Shown here piece after piece: positions 39,927-50,887 of a stretch of DNA of 64,000 nucleotides. The notes under the pieces were generated by a model. That model did not search any database. It saw only the letters and a list, made by a program, of their open reading frames with translations, and was not told the DNA's origin. The stretch is from NCBI RefSeq assembly GCF_018613695.1, contig NZ_JAGGPR010000009.1, forward strand, positions 62,001 to 126,000, given 5' to 3'. Within the stretch, counting starts at the first letter, position 1. The number at the start of each line of letters is the position of its first letter. This DNA is from Arthrobacter sp. ISL-95 (lineage in GTDB: Bacteria > Actinomycetota > Actinomycetes > Actinomycetales > Micrococcaceae). The position numbers were made by a program, and so were the translations under genes.

Positions 39927-41349
39927 TGTTGCTTCACCGCCTCTGTTGGTGCGCTGGGTGTCTGTCCTGTGATGGGTTTACGTGTGCCCGGAGTGCTGCT
40001 GCTTGCCGGGGGTTTGTTGACCATGGGAGTGGTGTCTACCGGACCGCGGGCCGTATTGGAGATCATGAGCAGCAGGCCAACGATTATCCAGTTGGCCAGA
40101 AGGGAAGAACCACCGGCTGCGAGGAACGGAGTGGTGAGACCGGTCAGGGGAATGAGCCGGGTAACTCCACCGATCACTACGAAGCACTGGAGGGCAATGG
40201 CAAAGGACAGGCCACATGCAAGGAGCTTGCCGAAAGCATCCCGGGTGCCCAAGGCTGCGCGGAATCCGCGGGTGAAGAGCAGCAGGTAAAGCATGACCAC
40301 GGCGAAGAGGCCAATCAGGCCCAGCTCCTCACCGATGAGGGCCACAATCATGTCGCTGTTGGCGAAGGGCACCAGGTCCGGCCGGCCTTGGCCAAGGCCA
40401 GTACCTACCAGGCCGCCGTCGGCCATGCCGAACAAGCCCTCCACGATCTGCCCGCTACCTCCGGGAGACCTGCCGAAGACCTCCGGCGTAAAGGCATTGA
40501 TCCAGCTATCGATGCGGAAAGCGACGTGGGAGAAGATCTGGGAGGCGATGAAGCCGCCGCCCAGAATCAGCAGCAGGCCGATGACCACCCACGAGATCCG
40601 GCTGGTGGCCACATAAATCATCACGATGAACAGCCCGAAGAACAGGATGGAGGATCCGAGGTCCCTCTGGAACACGAGCACACCAATGCTCACCAGCCAG
40701 GCGGTGATCATGGGGCCGAGGTCCTTGAACCGCGGAAACTGCATGGGGCCGATCTTCCGGCCCGCCAACAGAATGAGATCCCGGTTGGAGGACAGGTACC
40801 CCGCGAAGAATATGGCAAGAGTGATCTTGGCGATTTCACCGGGTTGGAATGTCATGGGTCCCACACGGATCCAAACCCGCGCACCAAGGATCTCGCCTGC
40901 GGAGATGCCGGGAATCAATGGAAGGAGTAGCAGGAAAGCACTGACCGCCAACGAGATGTACGTGAAGCGGCGCAGGATCCGGTGATCCTTGAGGAACCAG
41001 ATCACGGCAATGGAAACTGCCATGGCAATGAGAGTCCAACGGAGCTGGTTGTTGCCCGTATCGTCCCCGGGCCCGTCCATCCGATGAATCAACGCAAGGC
41101 CGAGCCCATTGAGCGCAACAACGATCGGAAGTATTACCGGGTCTGCATACTTTGCGCGAAGCCTTAGAACAACGTGGAATGCGAAGGCTGCAACCGCGAG
41201 GAGGCTGGACTGGAACCAGAAGTCGCTATCCAGGCCGACTTCCGAGTTGAGACTCACCAACGCGCTGGCCCCGATGCCCACGGCAAGGGCAAGGACAATG
41301 AGCACCAGTTCGACGTTCCGGCGGGGTTTGGGGGCTATCTCAGTCTGCA

Positions 41350-41350
<1 letters not shown>
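39923..41350 (-). CDS. rodA: SEDS peptidoglycan glycosyltransferase RodA/FtsW family
   Basis: Multi-pass SEDS protein that polymerises lipid II together with PbpA. About ten to twelve hydrophobic segments cover 475 residues. Family motifs include the catalytic-region ARVWIRVGPMTFQPGEIAKI and the C-terminal IPLTGLTTPFLAAGGSSLLAN stretch. The tail after residue 440 is Pro/Thr/Ser-rich. TAATG overlap with pstP upstream and ATGA with pbpA downstream. Confidence 0.95.
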
Positions 41351-43071
<1,721 letters not shown>

Positions 43072-43074
43072 GGA

Positions 43075-43563
43075 CTACGGCCTCAATTCAATGACCGTCT
43101 TGCCGATTCTCACGGGGACGCCAAGCTCAACCGGCAATGCGCGGGTGAGCTGTTGATCGGCCAGGTAGGTGCCGTTGGTAGAGCCCAGGTCCTCGATGAA
43201 CCAGCGGCTGCCCTGCGGGAACAGACGTGCATGCCGGCCGGAAGCGTAGTCATCCTCCAGGACGAGCGTGGCTTCCTGCGCGCGTCCGAGCAGGATGGGG
43301 CTTGCGGCCAGGGGGACCGTGGTGCCCTTGAGCGGGCCCTCAGTAACTACAAGTGTGCGTGCATGCTGGATTGCCGGCGGTGGTGAGGCCGCAAGTTCCG
43401 GATGCTTGCGGACTTCGCGCGCTGTGGGAACGCCAGTGACAGCCTTACGGCCAATCTGGAAGTCGCGGCGCATGGTGGTGACGATGCTGAAAATCAGGAC
43501 CCACAACAAAAGAAGGAACCCGAAGCGAAGCGCTGTAATGGTCAGTTCGCTGATGTCGTTCAC
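43075..43563 (-). CDS. fhaB: FHA-domain protein FhaB
   Basis: Membrane-anchored phosphothreonine reader. An N-terminal hydrophobic segment, ITALRFGFLLLLWVLIFSIV, is followed by an FHA domain with ILLGRAQEATLVLEDDYAS, GRHARLFPQG and DLGSTNGTYL. 162 residues. GTG 43563 overlaps the fhaA stop (GTGA). In mycobacteria the orthologue FipA/FhaB links kinases to the division and wall-synthesis machinery. Confidence 0.94.
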   Translation of the reverse strand: MNDISELTITALRFGFLLLLWVLIFSIVTTMRRDFQIGRKAVTGVPTAREVRKHPELAASPPPAIQHARTLVVTEGPLKGTTVPLAASPILLGRAQEATLVLEDDYASGRHARLFPQGSRWFIEDLGSTNGTYLADQQLTRALPVELGVPVRIGKTVIELRP

Positions 43564-44309
43564 GCGTGGCCACCCGGGGTTTGGGGGAGGAGGCGGAAAA
43601 TGATCTTGGTACGTCCCATCGTGATGGTTGAGCCGTCTGTGAGCTCCACGCTGCCGTTCACTTTATGTCCATTAACGTAACTGCCGTTGGTGGAGCCGAG
43701 ATCAACGGCCCACGTGCTGCCACTTTCAGTGCGGACCTCAAGGTGCTTCCGTGAGACGCCGGTGTCATCCACCAGGATGTCGGCTTCCGAGGAGCGGCCC
43801 AGCACCACAGACCGGGCATTGAGGGAATACCGCTGGCCACCAATATCCAGCACGGGCTGGAGGCGGGTGGGTTGCCGTGCCGGCGCGGCCGGAACGTTGG
43901 ATCGAGGAGCCTGTGGGGCGGGAGAAGCGTCATCGGACGATTTCTCCGTCCGGGAAGTGATCTCGAAATGTCCTGCACGTTCTTCGTCGTTGCGTCGGAA
44001 GGAAATGCGGACAGCGCCTTGGAGCGTATAGCCCTGGCTGCGGACGTGCTGGATAACGACGTCGCACAGTTCCTCTGCAAGCGGGGTGCCCCATTCCTGG
44101 GCCCGGGAAAAGTCCTCATCACTGAGCAGGACATCGAAGACATTCGGAGCCAGCGTCCGCCCGGCAGCGATGGTGATGGACTTGTTGTCCAACTCGCGCC
44201 TCAGCTTGCTTGCAATCTCCACTGGCTCAACACGTGCCCGCGACCCCGTGGAGAAGACGTTACGGACGGCCTTTTCAATGCCGCGCTCGACTTTGTCCAG
44301 CAAACCCAT
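43560..44309 (-). CDS. fhaA: FHA-domain protein FhaA (DUF3662)
   Basis: Regulator that binds phosphorylated PknB and membrane partners. The N-terminal DUF3662 domain begins MGLLDKVERGIEKAVRNVFS; a linker with APQAPRSNVPAAPARQP is followed by an FHA domain with VVLGRSSEADILVDDTGVSR and DLGSTNGSYVNGHKV. ATG 44309 has AAGGAGAAGG upstream and gives 249 residues; the upstream open frame is not family-like. First gene of the seven-gene kinase and wall operon. Confidence 0.94.
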   Translation of the reverse strand: MGLLDKVERGIEKAVRNVFSTGSRARVEPVEIASKLRRELDNKSITIAAGRTLAPNVFDVLLSDEDFSRAQEWGTPLAEELCDVVIQHVRSQGYTLQGAVRISFRRNDEERAGHFEITSRTEKSSDDASPAPQAPRSNVPAAPARQPTRLQPVLDIGGQRYSLNARSVVLGRSSEADILVDDTGVSRKHLEVRTESGSTWAVDLGSTNGSYVNGHKVNGSVELTDGSTITMGRTKIIFRLLPQTPGGHA

Positions 44310-44684
44310 GGTCCTTCTCCTTTCCTTGCCGCGGCACCCATTGTGCCTGGTCCGATAGTCCGTCCATTGCACCGTCCGCGCACACAGCGAAGTACGCGCC
44401 TGACGGCCCTTCCACTTCCCGATACTACTGGGACTGACTGGGAATGGCCTTAATCCACAACGCCTTGTCACCCGGAAAAGTTCGTTCCCGGCCCATGCTG
44501 GCGCGGGAGGCGGGGGATGAAATATTCGTCAGGTACAGCTGATGATGGGGTACTCCTTGCCTGCTTGAGGGCCCCTCCCGCCGGTCGATTGGTGTTTTGC
44601 TCCGGATGTCCGTTATGCTTGATCTCGCTGCTTTTGAAGGAAACAAAGCTGGGAGACCAGCCTAAGTCCGGAAAAAGAAGTTGC
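44310..44684. other. fhaA / tRNA-Leu intergenic region
   Basis: 375 bp without a gene. It must contain the promoter of the leftward fhaA operon and that of the rightward tRNA-Leu. For the tRNA, TATGCT at 44614-44619 with TTGGTG at 44589-44594 (spacing 19) is a weak candidate. Nothing else was noticed. Confidence 0.4.
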
Positions 44685-44767
44685 GCGCGAGTGGCGGAAC
44701 GGCAGACGCGCTGGCTTCAGGTGCCAGTATCCGAAAGGGTGTGGGGGTTCAAATCCCCCCTCGCGCA
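44685..44767 (+). tRNA. tRNA-Leu (CAG)
   Basis: Class II tRNA of 83 bases with a long variable arm. Acceptor GCGCGAG pairs with CTCGCGC; anticodon stem CTGGC/GCCAG with loop TTCAGGT gives CAG at 44718-44720. CCA is not encoded. Confidence 0.96.
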
Positions 44768-44775
44768 CGCAATTG

Positions 44776-44808
44776 AAAGAGCCCCGGTCTTAGGACCGGG
44801 GCTCTTTT
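44776..44808 (+). terminator. Terminator after tRNA-Leu
   Basis: A perfect 14-bp stem, AAAGAGCCCCGGTC, loop TTAG, GACCGGGGCTCTTT, followed by TG and further T residues. Confidence 0.92.
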
Positions 44809-44969
44809 GTTTTGTCCGATCCCGGCTCCAGCTCCCGGCTCCAGCCGACCCCGCCCTCCAAACCCGCCCTTGTCTGGTCTCCTCGGCGTTGTGCGGCGGG
44901 GGATTCGTACAAGAGCGGGATTTGTCGGGGGTCCGGGAAGCGCGATCTCAGGCACCCAACGCGCGACCG

Positions 44970-45668
44970 TCAGCTGCGCGCGGAACCCGTGAACCGGCGT
45001 CGTGAATTGCTCAGGTGCAGGCGCATGGCAGCTGCGGCAGCCACGGGGTCGCCCTCCGAAATTGCTGCGTATATAGAGGAGTGCTCGTGGACCACTTGTT
45101 CGAAGCGGCTGCGGGTATCCTGCTCATCGCCTGAAACGAGGCGCGGGCGGGGCATAGTGATCATGGTTTGACCAAGCGCTGAGATGCAGTCCGTATAAAA
45201 GGGGTTGCCCGTGGCGGCGGCAACTGCGCGGTGGAACTCGAAATCAGCCTTCATGGAGTGCGCCGGGTGGCCTGAGCTTGCGGTGAACTGCTCCAAAGCG
45301 CCGTGCACCGCCTTTAGCTGCCGCTCCGTGTGGTTGTTCGCGGCCAAAGCAGCGGCTTCGGTCTCGACGCCGATCCGGAAGTCGAGCATCTGCAGCCGCT
45401 CTTCCATGCTGGCAACGGCCCGCGTTCCCGGCGCAGGAGTGGGTCCGTCGGCGGGCGGGGTCAGTGCGAAGCTGCCCCGCCCACGTTCGGTTTCCACAAG
45501 TCCCTCAGCCTGCAAGCGAGTGAGTGCGGAGCGCACCACGGTCCGGCTCACCCCGAACTCGCCGATGAGGGTGTTTTCGCTGGGGAGCTTCTCACCTGGC
45601 TGGATGACGCCGTCCACGATTCGGTTGCGAAGATCGGCGGCGAGATCCGCGGTCAGGTTTCGGCTCAT
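44970..45668 (-). CDS. GntR/FadR-family regulator (FCD domain)
   Basis: Transcription factor with an N-terminal winged helix (VIQPGEKLPSENTLIGEFGV, SRTVVRSALTRLQAEGL) and an FCD ligand-binding domain with HRAVAAATGNPFY. 232 residues. It starts 10 bp after the enolase-family gene on the same strand, so the two are probably cotranscribed. The likely operator is the TTGT-N3-ACAA array upstream of that gene (46849-46873); it probably represses its own operon and is released by a sugar-acid ligand. Confidence 0.88.
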   Translation of the reverse strand: MSRNLTADLAADLRNRIVDGVIQPGEKLPSENTLIGEFGVSRTVVRSALTRLQAEGLVETERGRGSFALTPPADGPTPAPGTRAVASMEERLQMLDFRIGVETEAAALAANNHTERQLKAVHGALEQFTASSGHPAHSMKADFEFHRAVAAATGNPFYTDCISALGQTMITMPRPRLVSGDEQDTRSRFEQVVHEHSSIYAAISEGDPVAAAAAMRLHLSNSRRRFTGSARS

Positions 45669-45678
45669 GGGTTCAAGG

Positions 45679-46806
45679 TTACGCGCCGAATTCCACGGAT
45701 TCGGTGGTCCAAGCGCGGGCCTGATCGCTCAGGGTGACGCCAAGTCCGGGACGGTCCGGAACGATCATGCGCCCATTCTTGGTTTCCAGGCGATCCTCGA
45801 ACAGCGGGTCCAGCCAGTCGAAGTGCTCCACCCAAGGCTCACGCGGGTAGGCAGCGGCCAGATGTAGGTGGATTTCCATGGCAAAGTGCGGCGCCAGACC
45901 AAGGCCTCGTTCGTCCGCCAACGCCGCGAGGCGCAGGAACTGGGTGATGCCGCCTACGCGCGGGGCGTCCGGCTGGATGATGTCGCAGCCGTTGGCGTTG
46001 ATGAGGCCCTTGTGTTCCGCTACGGACGCCAACATTTCACCCGTGGCGATGGGCGTGTCCAGGGCCTGGGCCAGATGCGCATGCCCTTCGAAGTCATAGG
46101 CGTCCAACGGCTCTTCGATCCAGATCAGGTTGAATTCCTCGAACTGGCGTCCCATTCGCAGCGCTGTAGCGCGGTCCCATTGCTGATTGGCGTCCACCAT
46201 GAGCGGCACGTCCCAGCCGATGTGCTCGCGAACACCGGCGACGCGACGGAGGTCTTCCTTTGAGTCCGGCAGTCCGACCTTGATCTTGATGCCGCCAATG
46301 CCGTCCTCGATGGATCGGGTGGCGCGTTCCTTGACCTCATCCAAGGTGGCGTTGAGGAAGCCGCCGGACGTGTTGTAGGTCTGGACGGAATCGCGGTACG
46401 AGCCCAGCAGCTTGGCCAAGGGGAGCCCGGCGCGCTTGGCCTTCAGGTCGTAGAGAGCGATATCTATTGCGGCCAGAGCTTGCGTAGCCACGCCCGAGCG
46501 GCCCACCGAGGCACCGGCCCAGAGGAGCTTGGTGTAGATCTTGCCGATGTCGTTGGGGTCCTCGCCGATGATGCCTTCGGCGACCTCCTTGGCATGGGCG
46601 TACTGCGCGGGGCCGCCGGCGCGTTTGGAGTAACTGAAGCCGATGCCGCTGTGGCCCTGTTCAGTGGTGATCTCGGCAAAGAGGAACACCACTTCGGTCA
46701 TGGGCTTCTGCCTGCCGGTGAAAACTTTGGCGTCACTGATGGGAACGGTGAGGGGCAAACGTGCCGTGGACAACTTGACGTGGCGAATGAGATCTACGGT
46801 GCTCAT
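45679..46806 (-). CDS. Enolase-superfamily sugar-acid dehydratase (talarate/galactarate dehydratase-like)
   Basis: Mandelate-racemase-group enzyme. It contains the catalytic K-x-K region GIKIKVGLPDS, metal ligands in VDANQQWD, IEEPLDAYDFEGH and GEMLAS, the DAPRVGGI strand and the catalytic His in LAPHFAMEIHLHL. ATG 46806 has AGGAG 5 bases upstream, giving 375 residues; an upstream extension lacks family features. The closest kinds I recognise are L-talarate/galactarate dehydratases, but the exact substrate is not certain. No transporter or aldolase is adjacent. Confidence 0.85.
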   Translation of the reverse strand: MSTVDLIRHVKLSTARLPLTVPISDAKVFTGRQKPMTEVVFLFAEITTEQGHSGIGFSYSKRAGGPAQYAHAKEVAEGIIGEDPNDIGKIYTKLLWAGASVGRSGVATQALAAIDIALYDLKAKRAGLPLAKLLGSYRDSVQTYNTSGGFLNATLDEVKERATRSIEDGIGGIKIKVGLPDSKEDLRRVAGVREHIGWDVPLMVDANQQWDRATALRMGRQFEEFNLIWIEEPLDAYDFEGHAHLAQALDTPIATGEMLASVAEHKGLINANGCDIIQPDAPRVGGITQFLRLAALADERGLGLAPHFAMEIHLHLAAAYPREPWVEHFDWLDPLFEDRLETKNGRMIVPDRPGLGVTLSDQARAWTTESVEFGA

Positions 46807-46848
46807 GGTTCTCCTAGTGGGTACGGCGTCCTTGCCTATACTTAGGAT

Positions 46849-46873
46849 ACAAGTGAAGTACTTGTAGTACAAG
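46849..46873. promoter_or_regulatory. Overlapping GntR-type operators
   Basis: Three alternating half-sites, ACAAGT (46849-46854), ACTTGT (46860-46865) and ACAAGA (46869-46874), form two overlapping inverted repeats. The right-hand one, TTGTAGTACAA (46863-46873), fits the FadR-subfamily pattern T-N-G-T-N3-A-C-N-A. It lies 43-67 bp upstream of the dehydratase start and upstream of the divergent lipoprotein gene. Confidence 0.75.
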
Positions 46874-46942
46874 AGTGAATGAATTGCGCGAAGTGGCGTC
46901 CACAGTGGGCACCTGCCGCCCCTGTGCTCGTAGACTCCCTGT

Positions 46943-47659
46943 GTGTCAGTACGAGAAATAGGACAAAGAGTGGCCAGAGATCGCAAGGATTCGCAGAGTG
47001 AATATCCCGTGACAAAGGAAGCAGTTTCGGGCAGGGTCCGGAAGGGTCTGGCAGCGACCATCGGCGCTCTAGCAGTGTCCCTCGCCCTGGCCGGTTGCGT
47101 AGGGGGTGTCTCCGGCCCGGGGAGCCAAGGGGCCGCACCAGTTGCCGGGGAGTTCGATACGCTCACTGCTGACGGGGCCGAACGTATCAAGTCGCAAGGG
47201 TCAGCACGGTTGGACATGTCTGCAGGGAAACTCGAAAAGGAGTCCGTTGGCCTTCCTGCGGATGCTGCAAAGGGTCCGCTGATCTTCGCTCAGGAGGGCC
47301 GCGAGATTCAGGTCAGCATCGCCGGTCCCAAAGGAACCGTGTCTGGAAGCTCTGACAGCCTGAAATTCGCAACTGACTCTGCGCGTGCCGACTTCAAAGA
47401 GGTCACCTTCTACCATCGTCACGAAAAGCGGGAGGACCTGGAAAAGGACATTCGTGACGCGGTTTCCCGTTACGGGTTGGACGCCGCCGACGCGGAAAAT
47501 TGGCTCAAAAGCGTCCAAAGAACCAGCAGCCCGGTGGAACTGTACAAGCATAGGCTCGGCCCGGGTACGTCTACTGGGTTGGCGGTCACTTACGACATCG
47601 TCTACGACTTCCCTGATCCATCTGTCATCAGCGTTCGCGTCAGCCCCATGGACGGCTGA
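46943..47659 (+). CDS. Putative lipoprotein of unknown function
   Basis: Predicted lipoprotein: VRKGLAATIGALAVSLALAGC gives a basic n-region, hydrophobic core and a lipobox ending LAGC (Cys near residue 52 with the longest start). The mature part is Lys/Glu-rich, with DFKEVTFYHRHEKREDLEKD and a final beta-like stretch. No family recognised. The start is uncertain: GTG 46943, GTG 46970 and GTG 47009 are all in frame, and the last gives a normal signal-peptide length. Diverges from the dehydratase operon and converges with the TetR gene. Confidence 0.72.
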   Translation: MSVREIGQRVARDRKDSQSEYPVTKEAVSGRVRKGLAATIGALAVSLALAGCVGGVSGPGSQGAAPVAGEFDTLTADGAERIKSQGSARLDMSAGKLEKESVGLPADAAKGPLIFAQEGREIQVSIAGPKGTVSGSSDSLKFATDSARADFKEVTFYHRHEKREDLEKDIRDAVSRYGLDAADAENWLKSVQRTSSPVELYKHRLGPGTSTGLAVTYDIVYDFPDPSVISVRVSPMDG

Positions 47660-47663
47660 GTAG

Positions 47664-48359
47664 TTAGTCAGATGCGGTTTGCCGCAGCGCCCCGAACCCC
47701 GTAATTAGCGCCTCAAGCCCCAAGCTGAACGCTATGTCGGTGGGCCTCTCGTGCCGTTCAAGAGCCAGCCGGTCCACGGCTGCGGTGAAGTTGGGGACCT
47801 GCTCGGCGAGGCCGCCGGCGTCGAAGATGTCTTCAGGGGCGGTGACATCGTAAGCGGCGCCGAACACGAACGCCTCCAATGCCACGATCGCGGAGATGAT
47901 CTTCTCGTCCGGGAATCCGGCGTCGCGGAAGCCGGCGGTCACGGCCTCGTACATCGCCAGGGTTTTCGGCGCATTTGCCACCGGGAGGACTGCAATCACG
48001 GGGATCAGCGGCGTATGCTCCGAGAACACGTCACGGTAGGACCATGCCCAGCGACGCACAGCAGCATCCCAGGGTTCCACCCCGAAGGCGGAGACATCCA
48101 CCATTGCAGCGAGGTGGTCTTCCACCAGCAGCAGGACGTCATCCTTGGAGGCGACATGGTTGTAGAGCGCGGACGGCGCGACTCCAAGGGAGCGTGCCAG
48201 GGCCGCCATGGTGAGTCCGTCGTAACCCTTGCTGCTGATCAACTCAAGCGCCGCCGTCGTGATGCCGTCCTGGTCCAGGATCGCCGCAGTCGGCCGACCG
48301 GCGCGGCGGCGTACGGAGCCGGCCGGAAGTGCGGAAGGAGCGGGCGTTGGTGCGGGCAT
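47664..48359 (-). CDS. TetR-family regulator of the putrescine-oxidase operon
   Basis: TetR-type repressor with N-terminal helix-turn-helix TMAALARSLGVAPSALYNHV and a C-terminal TetR_C-like domain of Ala/Val-rich helices. ATG 48359 with AAAGG upstream is preferred, giving 231 residues; ATG 48392 adds eleven residues with a poorer site. Divergent from puo, with a perfect palindrome at 48441-48461 between them, so it very probably represses puo and perhaps itself. The ligand may be a polyamine (inference). Confidence 0.87.
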   Translation of the reverse strand: MPAPTPAPSALPAGSVRRRAGRPTAAILDQDGITTAALELISSKGYDGLTMAALARSLGVAPSALYNHVASKDDVLLLVEDHLAAMVDVSAFGVEPWDAAVRRWAWSYRDVFSEHTPLIPVIAVLPVANAPKTLAMYEAVTAGFRDAGFPDEKIISAIVALEAFVFGAAYDVTAPEDIFDAGGLAEQVPNFTAAVDRLALERHERPTDIAFSLGLEALITGFGALRQTASD

Positions 48360-48406
48360 CGGAGGCCTTTCTGCTGCCTGTGTCCCCAGCATTATTCCAT
48401 CGGGCC

Positions 48407-48461
48407 TTCACACTGGGCGTCTCCAACGCTACTATGGAGATAAATGAATGGCATTCATTTA
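48407..48461 (+). promoter_or_regulatory. puo promoter and TetR operator
   Basis: TTCACA (48407-48412) and TACTAT (48430-48435) are separated by exactly 17 bases. A 21-base palindrome at 48441-48461, half-sites TAAATGAATG and CATTCATTTA around a central G, starts six bases later and would cover the transcription start. This is a typical TetR repression layout. Confidence 0.78.
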
Positions 48462-48498
48462 TTGGTCAGCCACCACGGACGGCCACGGAGAGGACATC

Positions 48499-49875
48499 AT
48501 GCAGAATCTTGATCGCGACGTTGTAATCGTCGGCGCCGGACCGTCAGGGCTGACGGCGGCACGCGAATTGAAAAAGGCCGGACTCAGCGTCGCAGTGCTT
48601 GAAGCACGTGACCGCGTGGGCGGCCGCACTTGGACCGACACGATCGACGGCGCCATGCTGGAAATCGGCGGCCAGTGGGTTTCACCGGACCAGACAGTCC
48701 TCATGGAGCTGCTGGACGAGCTCGGCCTGAAAATGTACTCACGTTACCGCGAAGGCGAGTCCGTCTACATCGGCGCCGACGGCAAGCGCACCCAGTACAC
48801 CGGTGACACCTTCCCGGTGAACGAAAACACCAAGGCCGAGATGGACAAACTTGTAGCCATCCTGGACGAGCTTGCTGCCGAAATCGGCCCCACCGAGCCC
48901 TGGGCCCACCCCAAGGCACGCGAGCTGGACACCATCTCCTTCCACCACTGGCTCCGCCAGAACTCCAATGACGAGGAAGCCTGCAACAACATCGGCCTCT
49001 TCATCGCCGGTGGCATGCTCACCAAGCCCGCCCACGCCTTCTCCGCGCTGCAGGCAGTCCTCATGGCCGCCTCGGCCGGTTCCTTCAGTCACCTCACGGA
49101 TGAGGACTTCATCCTGGACAAGCGGGTCATCGGCGGTATGCAGCAGGTTTCGCTGCTGCAGGCAGCAGAGCTGGGTGACGACGTCGTACTTAACAGCCCG
49201 GTTCGCACCATCAAGTGGGACGACAACAACGTAACTGTGGTGTCCGAACAGGCCACCGTAAACGCGCGCTTCGTCATCATGGCCGTGCCGCCCAACCTGT
49301 ACTCACGCGTGTCGTTCGAGCCCCCGCTGCCGCGCCGCCAGCACCAGATGCACCAGCACCAGTCGCTGGGCTTGGTCATCAAGGTCCACGCCGTGTACAG
49401 CACGCCGTTCTGGCGCGAAGAAGGACTCTCCGGCACAGGCTTCAGCGCCGGTGCACTGGTTCAGGAGGTCTACGACAACACCAACCACGGGGACGCCCGG
49501 GGCACCTTGGTGGGCTTCGTGTCCGACGAAAAGGCTGACGCCGTGTTCGAGCTCAGCGCCGAAGACCGCAAGAAGGCCATCCTCGAGTCCATCGCCGGAT
49601 TCCTTGGCGACAAGGCACTCACCCCTGAGGTCTACTACGAGTCCGACTGGGGCTCCGAAGAATGGACCCGCGGCGCGTACGCTTCCAGCTACGACCTCGG
49701 CGGCCTGCACCGCTACGGCAAGGACCAGCACGCGAACGTCGGACCGGTCTACTGGTCCTCGTCCGACCTCGCAGCTGAGGGTTACCAGCACGTGGACGGC
49801 GCGGTCCGCATGGGCCAGGCAACTGCCGCCCGCATCGTCGAAGCCAACAAGCTGGCCGCTGTACCCGTCTCCTAA
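48499..49875 (+). CDS. puo: Putrescine oxidase (flavin monoamine oxidase family)
   Basis: FAD enzyme that oxidises putrescine to 4-aminobutanal with H2O2 release. It has the dinucleotide motif GAGPSG at 12-17, RVGGRTWTDTIDGAMLEIGG, and near the end YQHVDGAVRMGQATAARI. The stretch ALQAVLMAASAGSFSHL and HQMHQHQSLGLVIKVHAVY closely match the known Kocuria and Rhodococcus putrescine oxidases from memory. ATG 48499 has GGAGAGGA upstream; 458 residues. First gene of a puo-usp-permease operon. Confidence 0.9.
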   Translation: MQNLDRDVVIVGAGPSGLTAARELKKAGLSVAVLEARDRVGGRTWTDTIDGAMLEIGGQWVSPDQTVLMELLDELGLKMYSRYREGESVYIGADGKRTQYTGDTFPVNENTKAEMDKLVAILDELAAEIGPTEPWAHPKARELDTISFHHWLRQNSNDEEACNNIGLFIAGGMLTKPAHAFSALQAVLMAASAGSFSHLTDEDFILDKRVIGGMQQVSLLQAAELGDDVVLNSPVRTIKWDDNNVTVVSEQATVNARFVIMAVPPNLYSRVSFEPPLPRRQHQMHQHQSLGLVIKVHAVYSTPFWREEGLSGTGFSAGALVQEVYDNTNHGDARGTLVGFVSDEKADAVFELSAEDRKKAILESIAGFLGDKALTPEVYYESDWGSEEWTRGAYASSYDLGGLHRYGKDQHANVGPVYWSSSDLAAEGYQHVDGAVRMGQATAARIVEANKLAAVPVS

Positions 49876-49991
49876 GGCGATCAGTACCAAACCGGCAGGC
49901 GGGGGAGCACCACTTCCCGGCCTGCCGGCTCCACTGTTTAAGCAGCACCCGTTTACGAACCACCCCGCTTCACCACAGGAAAGGGACCACC

Positions 49992-50864
49992 ATGCGCTAC
50001 GTAGTGGGCTACACAGCCAACGCAAGGGGGCACGACGCCGTCCACCTTGCAGTGGCGCTGACCAGGAACCACGATGCCAGCCTGGACCTGGTTCTGGTGA
50101 TCCCGGAAGATTCGCCGTTCAACGCCGTCTACCCTCCTGAGGCCGGCTACAACGACATCCTCAACGAGCAGGCACAGCGCTGGTTGGACGAAGGCCTCGC
50201 GTTGGTCCCGGCCGACGTCACAGCCCGCGCCCACATCCGCCGCGGTGACTCAGAAGCGCAGACGTTGATCGACGCCGCAGTGGAAATGGACGCTGCGGCC
50301 TTGGTGATCGGCGCAAGCAACGCTGGACTCCTCAAGCGGTTCACGATCGGCTCTGTTGCGAGTTCGCTGCTCCACTCATCGCCGGTTCCGGTGGCTTTGG
50401 CGCCCCACGGTTACCAGCGCACGGATCCAATCACGCGCTTGAGCTGCGGCTTCGGAACGCGCGCCGGCGCTGATGAGCTGCTCGACGTCGCTGTTGAGTC
50501 CGCGCGGGACCGTGGCCTTCCGCTGCGGCTCGTCTCCTTGTTGGCACTCGACGGCGGTAACTCGCCCGGGTTGGCTGACGCCGCCTGGGTGCATGCCGCA
50601 GACCGTCTTGCCGCCGTCGGGAGTTCCACCGAAGCGTCGGGTGCCGACGTCCCGGAACCGGAGATCGTCGTCGCGCAAGGCCGAACTATCGAAGAAGCCG
50701 TTGACCGACTCGACTGGGAAGACGGCGAAATCCTGCTGATCGGTTCCAGCCGCCTGGCCCAGCACCGGGCCACCTTCCTGGGCAGCACCGCCAACCGGAT
50801 CCTGCGTGCCCTGCCCGTTCCCATGATTGTGGTCCCCCGCGACTACACGCGCCACAGCGCCTAG
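49992..50864 (+). CDS. Universal stress protein, two tandem Usp domains
   Basis: Two Usp domains: the first with the ATP-binding-type loop VIGASNAGLLKRFTIGSVAS, the second with LIGSSRLAQHRATFLGSTAN ending in LPVPMIVVPRDY. 290 residues. It is placed between putrescine oxidase and an amino-acid/polyamine permease on the same strand, with AGGAAAGGGACC before ATG 49992. A link with oxidative by-products of the oxidase is possible but only inferred. Confidence 0.9.
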   Translation: MRYVVGYTANARGHDAVHLAVALTRNHDASLDLVLVIPEDSPFNAVYPPEAGYNDILNEQAQRWLDEGLALVPADVTARAHIRRGDSEAQTLIDAAVEMDAAALVIGASNAGLLKRFTIGSVASSLLHSSPVPVALAPHGYQRTDPITRLSCGFGTRAGADELLDVAVESARDRGLPLRLVSLLALDGGNSPGLADAAWVHAADRLAAVGSSTEASGADVPEPEIVVAQGRTIEEAVDRLDWEDGEILLIGSSRLAQHRATFLGSTANRILRALPVPMIVVPRDYTRHSA

Positions 50865-50887
50865 CAATCGCCTGAGAGGCAAAACCC

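Noticed and set aside
46807..47217. Upstream extension of the dehydratase frame
   Set aside because: It would run through the operator and the divergent lipoprotein gene; ATG 46806 has a strong ribosome-binding site and family start.
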